Source: Sphagnum compactum
Lineage: Eukaryota; Bryophyta; Sphagnopsida; Sphagnales
Length of the DNA: 64,000 bases
Direction of reading: 5' to 3'
NCBI GenBank assembly: GCA_965153455.1
Contig: OZ234496.1
Location: 2,728,001 to 2,792,000, forward strand
The position numbers and the translations under genes were made by a program. Below are positions 56,622 to 64,000 of the stretch, piece after piece. The notes beneath the pieces were generated by a model. The model saw nothing but the letters and a program-made list of their open reading frames with translations. It made no database searches and was not told the origin of the DNA. Each line of letters begins with the position of its first letter. Positions within the stretch are counted from its first letter, which is position 1.

Positions 56622-56702
56622 AAACCCTAAACCCTAAACCCTAGTTTCAAAACAGAATCCAACAAACTACCCTACCTTAATCCTAAACCCTAAACCCTAA
56701 AA
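56622..56702 (+). repeat. Pair of telomere-like tracts
   Basis: Three CCCTAAA units at 56622-56644 and nearly three at 56682-56702, separated by 37 bases. TAGTTTCAAAAC flanks the first tract on both sides. Confidence 0.9.
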
Positions 56703-57465
56703 CCAAAAAAACAAGAGGTAATAATGATGGAGAGTTCTTCCAACTGGGCCAAACTGAATACCTGCCAACTACCCCTAGGGAAGGAAGGTAGGTAGGTAGG
56801 TAGGTAGGGAGCCAGGTAGGTAGGTAGGGAAGAAGGTATGTAAGTAGGGTAGGGACTGGTTAAAGTAAAGAGGGGGAGGAGGAGGAGGGGGCCACCCCAT
56901 GATCCTGCACCCATGTGCATGGCAGGTGGATATGGTCCATTTAGGTCATGATGGAGGGGGTCAGGTGGACCTTTTATTGCATTGTGGTTGGTCACTCCAA
57001 CCAACAAACAACTTGCATCCTCACCCTTCTACTTACCCTAGTTAGGCAAAAAACTCTACCCTAGTTTCTTCTCCCCCCTATGATCATCTACCCCTTTTGT
57101 CTTTTATCTCTATGAACACAACACCACCAACAACACCAACTACTACTCTCCTTTGTTTCTCACACAAACATCTTGCTAATAATAAACCCTAAATAGTTTC
57201 TCATTTAGTGAACTGTTTTGACAATTGGGTTGTTGTTGTTGTTGTGTTTTTTTTGGGGGGGATATTGTGTTCTTGTCTATTATGTATGTATATATTATAT
57301 AACTCCAAAAAACTTTAGGGTTGTCACTCCTTTTCAAACACCAAAGTGGTTCCTTCCCATTGAAGGATGATATTGTAATAATAAGGAAGTTAATTAATGG
57401 TGTGATGAGCCCCTATGATCGGCTTCTTCCCACAATGACAAGAAAAGGATAAAAAATCATTTCTT
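56703..57465. other. Intergenic DNA with (GGTA)n-type microsatellite
   Basis: GGTAGGTA runs lie at about 56787-56830 and a GGAGGA run near 56874. The minus-strand frame over it is low-complexity Pro, Tyr and Leu. No gene is supported. Confidence 0.5.
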
Positions 57466-57470
57466 TCTTT

Positions 57471-57686
57471 CCTTCCTTCCTTCCTTCCAAAAAAATCTAT
57501 TATTTTGAAATGTTTTGAAATTTTTATTCTTTTCACAATCTACACCAAGTCTATCTACTACTACTACTATGATGATATTGTCATATCCTCAACAACAATA
57601 GAGCTAACTAAGGAAGCATCAAAATAAGTAATATTTTGCAAAGGAAGGAAGGAAGGAAGGAAGGAAGGGGAGAGAGAGAGAGAGAG
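57471..57686. repeat. Facing complementary microsatellites (CCTT)n and (AAGG)n, then (GA)n
   Basis: (CCTT)n at 57471-57488 and (AAGG)n at 57641-57668 are complementary and could pair over a loop of about 150 bases. (GA)n follows at 57670-57686. Confidence 0.9.
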
Positions 57687-57884
57687 ATCCCAACACGAGT
57701 GCAAGAGGTCCGTACATGTATGTGGGTCTCTTGTTTTATGCTACAAGTAACATACGTACGTGTGGGGGTCCCGTTGTTTATGTAGCAATTGCACGTTGGC
57801 ACTAACAATTTGTTGCGATTTGTCTTCAATGTTGACACCCTCCCTTTGTTTGTTTGGGTGTCGAAACCGTAGACAATGCTACGG

Positions 57885-58140
57885 ATCGGATGGATCATTA
57901 TGTTTTGGCACTTCGAGAAATGCAACTTATCCATCCGTTTCACTCTTCCAAAGTGGGACCCGTCAACAACTACTTGACTAATCCCGGACCCACCTCCTCC
58001 TCCTCGGGGACACACCCCCAAGCCCACACCCCGATGTGGTGAGAAGGAAGAAAAAGAATTCTTTCTTCATCACAAGCAAGCGGAGAAGGCAAAAGTGGGT
58101 CCCTTGATAATCATCATGCATGAGTGGGTAGCATGTTGCT
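57885..58140 (+). repeat. Dispersed repeat family D, combined copy
   Basis: It has module 1 (TTTTGGCACTTCGAGAAATG, CAACTTATCCATCCGTTTCA, TCTTCCAAAG) and, about 150 bases on, module 2 (AAAGTGGGTCCCTTGATAAT, CATCATGCATGAGTGGGTAG). The GC content is higher than its surroundings. Confidence 0.6.
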
Positions 58141-58243
58141 AGCCCTCTCGGTGTTGGCCTCCCAACCCCCAAAACAATATAGTCAATACTCGCTCTTAGT
58201 TATTCTCAAATCTGCGTGCCATTTAATGGGATTTACTTCTACT

Positions 58244-58747
58244 ATCTTTGTTAAGTGAGAGCCTATTATGCTAACGACAACGTTGGGTCATTTTATATTA
58301 TCTTTGTTAAGTGAGTGCCTATTATGCTAACGGCAAAGTTGGGTCGTTTTATATTATCTTTGTTAAGTGAGTGCATATTATGCGAAGGACAAAGTTGGGT
58401 CATTTTATACTATCTTTGTTAAGTGGGTGCATATTATGCTAATGGCAAAGTTGGGTCATTTTATACTATCTTTGTTAAGTGAGTGCATATTATGCTAACG
58501 GCAAAGTTGGGTCATTTTATATTATCTTTGTTAAGTGAGTGCCTATTATGCTAACGGCAAAGTTGGGTCATTTTATATTATTTTTGTTAAGTGAGTGCAT
58601 ATTATGCGAAGGACAAAGTTGGGTCATTTTATACTATCTTTGTTACGTGGGTGCATATTATGCTAATGGCAAAGTTGGGTCATTTTATACTATCTTTGTT
58701 AAGTGAGTGCATATATTATGCTAATGACAAAGTTGGGTCATTGCATC
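58244..58747 (+). repeat. 56-bp satellite array with a 224-bp higher-order repeat
   Basis: ATCTTTG (once ATTTTTG) starts at 58244, 58300, 58356, 58412, 58468, 58524, 58580, 58636 and 58692, an exact 56-bp period over nine units. Variants show a four-unit superstructure: GCGAAGGACAAAG is at about 58383 and again 224 bp later, and CCTATTATGCTAACGGCAAA likewise near 58318 and 58542. Units carry GTTGGGTCATTTTATA. A small indel (ATAT) sits in the last unit. Confidence 0.95.
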
Positions 58748-58749
58748 AA

Positions 58750-61700
58750 TGCTTTGGTGGTGCTGAGTTTTAGACTACTAAGTATTCCACTATATATAAA
58801 ACCACAACAAAATTTAATTGACCATGCATTTTTTGGGAAATTGGCATATCATATATTGGAATTTGTATTGTATACCCTTTTTTTTTTCCTCTCTTTTTTT
58901 TGTGCATGTGTGAGTTTTTATGCTTAAATTATGGAATATTTATTTGAGTCACCCCCAAATTATTCCAACATATATATTATTATAACAATTCTTAACCAAC
59001 ACCTAAGTAAGTGTTCAAATTTCTCTTGCTTGTACTAACTTTTTAATGTCATTTCGTTCATTCTCTTTGCAATGGATTCTTTTCATTTGCTTCAAAAAAA
59101 ATTTTTAAAAAAAAAATTTATTAAAAAAAACCTTTGTTAATAGGGTCCTCTTTGGTCATTAATTGTTGAAGATTTACTTTAGCTAGAGAAATAATCTTCC
59201 GGATGGCACCATTGATTTGGAATCATCCTCTTCTATAAGAAATTGTGAGAGAAAAAAACATTCCATGGACTCGAATCATGGATGAAGCAATTGAGGACAG
59301 CTTAACTTCATCTCACTAATTCATCTCCCATACCTTGGTAAGAAGCTCAGCATCCTCTAGTGGATGGAGATTTTCAAGTACATTCATCCATTTGAACCCA
59401 CGACATCTCAATTCATCATACCCATAATGGCCATGGCACATTGAAGCCCTAATGACCCAAATTGGCCATTGTGTTCATGAAACTAATCTATAAGTAAGTA
59501 GTTGTCCATTTCCTTTATCTTGGTGTGAAGAAGAATGTGGTTCCAATAATAACCTTTTTCTTTATGATAGAGCTTGTTGCATCTTTTCCTTCATTTCAAT
59601 TCAAACCTCAAGGTCCCATATAAGATTTCCATTCCACTTTAATTGAGACAAAACTTCTTGTAATTGCAACTTAAGTTCCTTGAAGATCACATATTAGGTT
59701 TCCAAAATTTGAAACACAATTTTTAGCATTCAAGTTGAAACCAAGTTTGGAGCATGCAACCTTTGCCTTAGAAGGCCATTGTTTGTAAATACCAACCAAT
59801 CTTGTTCATTTCGAAATTGAGGAAAGGACTAATCATTTAGTTTTCAACAAGGAATGCTTTACACAAATGCCACGACCTTCATTAGGCATTGTGGCTTCAA
59901 TCTCCTATGCTATAAGGTTTGGGCTTGATTAACAATATGTGAAATTGATCAATAGGCCATGGGGTTTCCATTAGGCATACCAATAATGTGAAGCTAATAA
60001 GGGTGGTTGAATGAACATGATGTTGATCAAATTATAATCAATATTTCAAGGATAAATGAAAGTGCTCTTGGGGATTATCCCTCCCCACTACCTAATACCT
60101 AGAGTTGAATCTTGCAAATTCATTTGTTGATCAACATCTATTTTATTTGGCTTACATTGTTTAGATTTTGTTGTGGCATTTTTTATTTAATTAAAAAACC
60201 ATTTGATAACTTCATTCCCATGTCTAGGTCACCATGATTGTATTTTTATTTATTTTCCCCAATTCAAATAAGGTGTGATGATTATGATTTCTAGTTGGGT
60301 GAATAAACAAGGTGTAAAATAATGATTAATCATGTTCCTCAGTTTTTTAGATAGTCAAGATTTCAAATGGTTTTTCAAATGAAAATTGTTTACATTTTAA
60401 GGTGAGCTAAAACATTTTTGTAAAAAAACCAAATAATTAGTTTAGATTAAAACATCTCATTACACCAAACACCCCTTCAAATCGCAACCTAGTGTTGTGA
60501 GGAATGAAAATGGTGATGTAGTGGTCCACTACAATATTTACATCATTGAGAAAAAAATCAACCTTGGCACTTGGAGCTTGTGGAATAACAACAACATGCA
60601 AAGCAATGTTGTCACCAAAAGGTTTGATACAACGCAGAATAGAAAGATTTTTGTTTCTTGTGTTTTTGTGTTTACTTGTTGCTTGTGCTTGTTTGATTGA
60701 TTGATATTTGATTTTCATTTGTACTACATTGGAATTAGTGATTGTTAATTCTTTTATCTTTCAAATTGTTATTGTTGTTGTGGTTGGAGTTTTGATGTTC
60801 ATATTGTTTAAGTAGGGCTTGGGTTTTGGTGGATTTCAAACTGTCTATTGTTGTTAATAATGCACTTGCCATGGTTTTTTTTGCAAGCTGTGTTTCTTTG
60901 TGCAAATGATTATTAGACCTTTGTTGTTGTTAACGTTTCCTAATTTCTACTTAGGTTGTGTGGTAGTTGCTTCTTAGGTCACAAAAGCCTTAGTGTTTGT
61001 AACAATACTTGGTTGTTAATGTGTTTTCAGGATTTTCATAGAAAATTTGAGAGTTTTCAAATGATTTGTGGGTTTAAAAGTTCCTCTCACAATTTTCTTT
61101 TTGTGAAATTTATTATTATTATTATTTTGTGGGAGAGATCAATTTCTTGCAATTCCTAAGTAATGTGTCATGGTTTTTATATTTGTGGGTTCAACCAGGG
61201 CAAAAAAGATAAGGAAGCAATTTGAGAAGGAATGACAAGGTGATGTAATGGTTTTAGCTCTTGGGAATTGTCCATCAATTGATGGGTTAAGAAAAAATTT
61301 CATGATTTCCATTTTGCAAAATTAGTTACTATTTGCTATTGTTAGGGGTATTCATTTGTTACGATTTGTAGAGGTTTAAGATTTTTGTGTGTTTGTGGGT
61401 TCAACCATATCAATGAAAAAAATGAAGCAATCTAACAAGGAGCAATGAAACAATGTAGTGAATCTATTTCATGGTTATAGTGGGGCATGGTGCTTTGCAA
61501 AAGGCTATGATGTACAAACTCCTCACGACCTTGAACTTTGCAAGGTGAGTTTATAAGTTTATAATGGAGATGTTCTTATTTGTGTTACAATGTTTAATTA
61601 AATATGGTAAATATATATATTTTAAGGAATACAAATAATCTGAACATGAGATTTGAAACCAAAGTCAACCCATTTCAAACATCCATGGAACTCATTGAAA

Positions 61701-63999
61701 CTTCATTATATTAATACATTTTAATTTGTAAATAATTTTAAACTATTAATGTTGAATTGACAATTAGGAATGTGATTGGGTCAAAATCCTTATAAGTTCA
61801 TTGGTTCGGTTCACACTTTGGACTCTTAAGTGAAGAATATGATGAAAAAATATTGGATGGATTGAAACAATTTAATGTCATAAAAAACATTGGAGATCAT
61901 GACAATTGGGGACATTCATGCTAATTGTTTGTAAATAATACTTCTAAAAGCACCTCCAATGGTAATAGTAAAATGACATGTACATCAAATTTTGGATGAA
62001 ATCTAAATTCAAGTGGTGTGAAACTAGGCTTCATTCTTATAAATTGATGTAGAACACTAAGGTGTAGTCATGATAACATGTATTGCAACAAGTGTTTAAT
62101 TTTTATGTCAATTTTGCAATAATGTTACAGGTTTTAAATATTTTTACATTATTCTTTTGAAAATATATTTATGAAAACATGTGGAATAAATTGGATTGAA
62201 CCTAATGAAAACAAAATATTAAAAAACATGCATAAAAAATTGTAACTATTGATATTTTTTTTCTTTTTTCATTTTTTGAAGGACTTGAAATGCCTTCAAA
62301 ATGACACAATCATTTACATTGTTCAAACCTTTACATAATAATATAATGTGTCATAGAAAATGAATATTTTTTGACACTATGAAAATCATGGATTTTTAAT
62401 CCATCCATTTTGTAACCAATTGTAGCCTACCACATCATCTTGACAAACACAATCATTGTTTTTTAAAAAGCAATAAAAACCAATTAATCACAATAAGGTC
62501 ACATGGGTAGGTATGGCTCATGTACATGTCTTGTTTGCACTCACCATGGGTGTCAAAAGACCATGGAAATGAATAGCTTTTAGTTGGTCAGCCATTGTGA
62601 TTGGCCACACATTTGACATGCATTTTTTCAAATTAAGAAAAAAATAAAATTGTGCATCTAACATGCAAGCCAATGACAACAAATACTATTCTTGGATATG
62701 GTGTGAAATCAAATTGTGAAATTTCATTTGAAATGTTGTTAAATATTTTGTCAAGAATGAACACAAATTTGTAACTTGTTTCAATTGGCATCATTAGACT
62801 ATGCATTGCTTATATGCTACAATAATTATTAAACTTTGCATGACATTTTTGATTTTCTTGAATTTATAACCTAATATTCATGAACTTTCTTTCATTTTGA
62901 TTTTTAATTTCCTTGTGGCTATTAAAAAGAATTGTTCATCAACTAGTTACTTTTGTATTTGTTGAGTGTCATGCATGTATTGTATGTTTCTATATCTACT
63001 AGTGGGTCCTTCTATTTTATGGTGATTTAAAGCTACATTGCCAAGTTGCATTTGTTAACTTTACCATCCCATTTGTTTTGGTGACTTTGTGGGTTGCTTC
63101 TACTTGTATTGTTATTTCAATGATCATTACATTTGTCCATTTGAAACCTTCCATTTTGTTAGTGCTATACAATTTTAAGTCCACATTCTTCAATTTTTTC
63201 ACAAGTTATCTTTGCAACCCTTAATTGTTTTCTTGCTTGTTAGACATTTTGTAGGTTAGGTTTAGATTAAAATCTATCAATTGTCTTCATTTGGTTGATC
63301 AATTGTTATTTTGTTTGTCATCAACTATGCCTAAACATTGTTCATCACCATATTGTGCATGTGTTGGCCTCTTGGTGTATGGGTTGGTTGCCTATGATGT
63401 TTTATTTTGTGCGGTATCCAAATGATGGTGCACTATGGATGGATGGATGGATGGATGTATGCACTAAAACCCATTTGGGTTCTTCCTTTGAAAACCTTTG
63501 ATATAAACAAACCATGATCAAACTAACGGAAGTTTTGTTTGGCTTTGAGCAATTGGAAAAGAATTTGACACCCTTGTGTGACTCCTTTCAATGTTCATGG
63601 CACTTTGGTGGAAAGGCCTTCAAAGCTTGACGAGTGTGTTTGTTGTAAGGATGTGAAGCTCATGCACTTAGACAAGTGTTTGGAGTGGCAAAGTACAAAC
63701 CTGAAAAACTATTCAAGTTTGACATGAGGAGACTATTTGAGAGCTCCCATGTCTTTGTCTTTTCATTGTGGGTAGTAGTTGGACACCAAAAACTTAGGTA
63801 GTAGTTGAAAGGGGGTTGGGCTAACACAAAGGTTCATATACCTACCTACCTATCTACCTACTTCATACCCAATATAGGCTTCTAAGTTGTAGGTGTAGGT
63901 TGGTATGTACCCAATATAGGATGGACTTTACCTAGGTTGGCCTAGGTTGATAGTGTGACTCATTAAATAGGGACAAAGTGACCCAAGTTAACTCCACAA
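58750..63999. other. Long AT-rich stretch with no recognised gene
   Basis: I find no protein family, RNA gene or well-formed repeat. Small items: a TTTGTGGGTTCAACCA word with following AAGAAGCAAT-like text at about 61181 and 61394 (a worn duplication about 213 bp apart). A (GGAT)n run lies at about 63437-63457. The palindrome-like CCTAGGTTGGCCTAGG is near 63933, and TACCCAATATAGG repeats near 63867 and 63908. The few short frames overlap one another and carry no motif I know. Confidence 0.5.
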
Positions 64000-64000
64000 T

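Noticed and set aside
56690-57007. 105-residue minus-strand Pro- and Tyr-rich frame resembling a cell-wall protein
   Set aside because: The PTYL repeats are the translation of the GGTA microsatellite.

Overview
The window is AT-rich plant nuclear DNA, rich in repeats and poor in genes. The basis is: plant transposase families (PIF/Harbinger with a Myb/SANT-like partner, hAT, Ty1/copia), plant-type telomeric motifs (CCCTAAA), a CLE signalling-peptide gene, and a PLS-class pentatricopeptide repeat (PPR) gene. The PPR repeats (GQGQKALAL, DMYAKCGSI, RQMQ-type helices) and the OSB-like PDF motif in front of them resemble the large PPR families of ferns and other seed-free vascular plants. A fern is my best guess, by inference only.

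Layout. 1-1.4 kb: plain AT-rich DNA. 1.43-5.40 kb: a decayed PIF/Harbinger element with terminal inverted repeats, a TAA target duplication and two convergent broken genes (DDE transposase on +, Myb/SANT-like protein on -). 5.4-12.8 kb: intergenic, with tandem duplications and copies of several dispersed repeat families. 12.8-14.6 kb: the 3' part of a dead Ty1/copia element running into a probable 3' LTR. 16.8-17.6 kb: a GC-richer LTR-like insertion. 19.5-20.2 kb: a minisatellite with dimeric higher-order structure. 20.4-22.5 kb: the best intact gene, a CLE peptide precursor (mature motif RLVPTGPNPLHN), probably of two exons. 23-27.9 kb: dispersed repeats, a 310-bp MITE, an exon-like fragment and a degenerate tandem array. 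29.2-32.8 kb: two remnants of the same hAT transposase family. 34.0-37.2 kb: a PPR pseudogene with an N-terminal OSB-like module. 38-45 kb: repeats, including a hairpin-forming 47-bp array. 45.6-46.6 kb: a second, different Harbinger-type transposase relic. 48.3-48.6 kb: a 63-bp in-frame tandem array coding a 21-residue heptad-like repeat. 48.8 kb: a tRNA-derived SINE. 49-58.2 kb: microsatellites, homopolymer tracts, telomere-like motifs and repeat copies. 58.24-58.75 kb: a 56-bp satellite with a 224-bp higher-order repeat. 58.8-64 kb: nothing recognisable.

There is no operon-like cooperation here. The only gene that looks functional is the CLE precursor. The PPR locus is readable but carries four in-frame stops, each explained by a single C-to-T change, and a frameshift. 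At least five small dispersed repeat families (called A-D and MITE-E here) occur two or more times; family A, about 300 bp with two conserved stem-loops, is the best candidate for an undescribed element.
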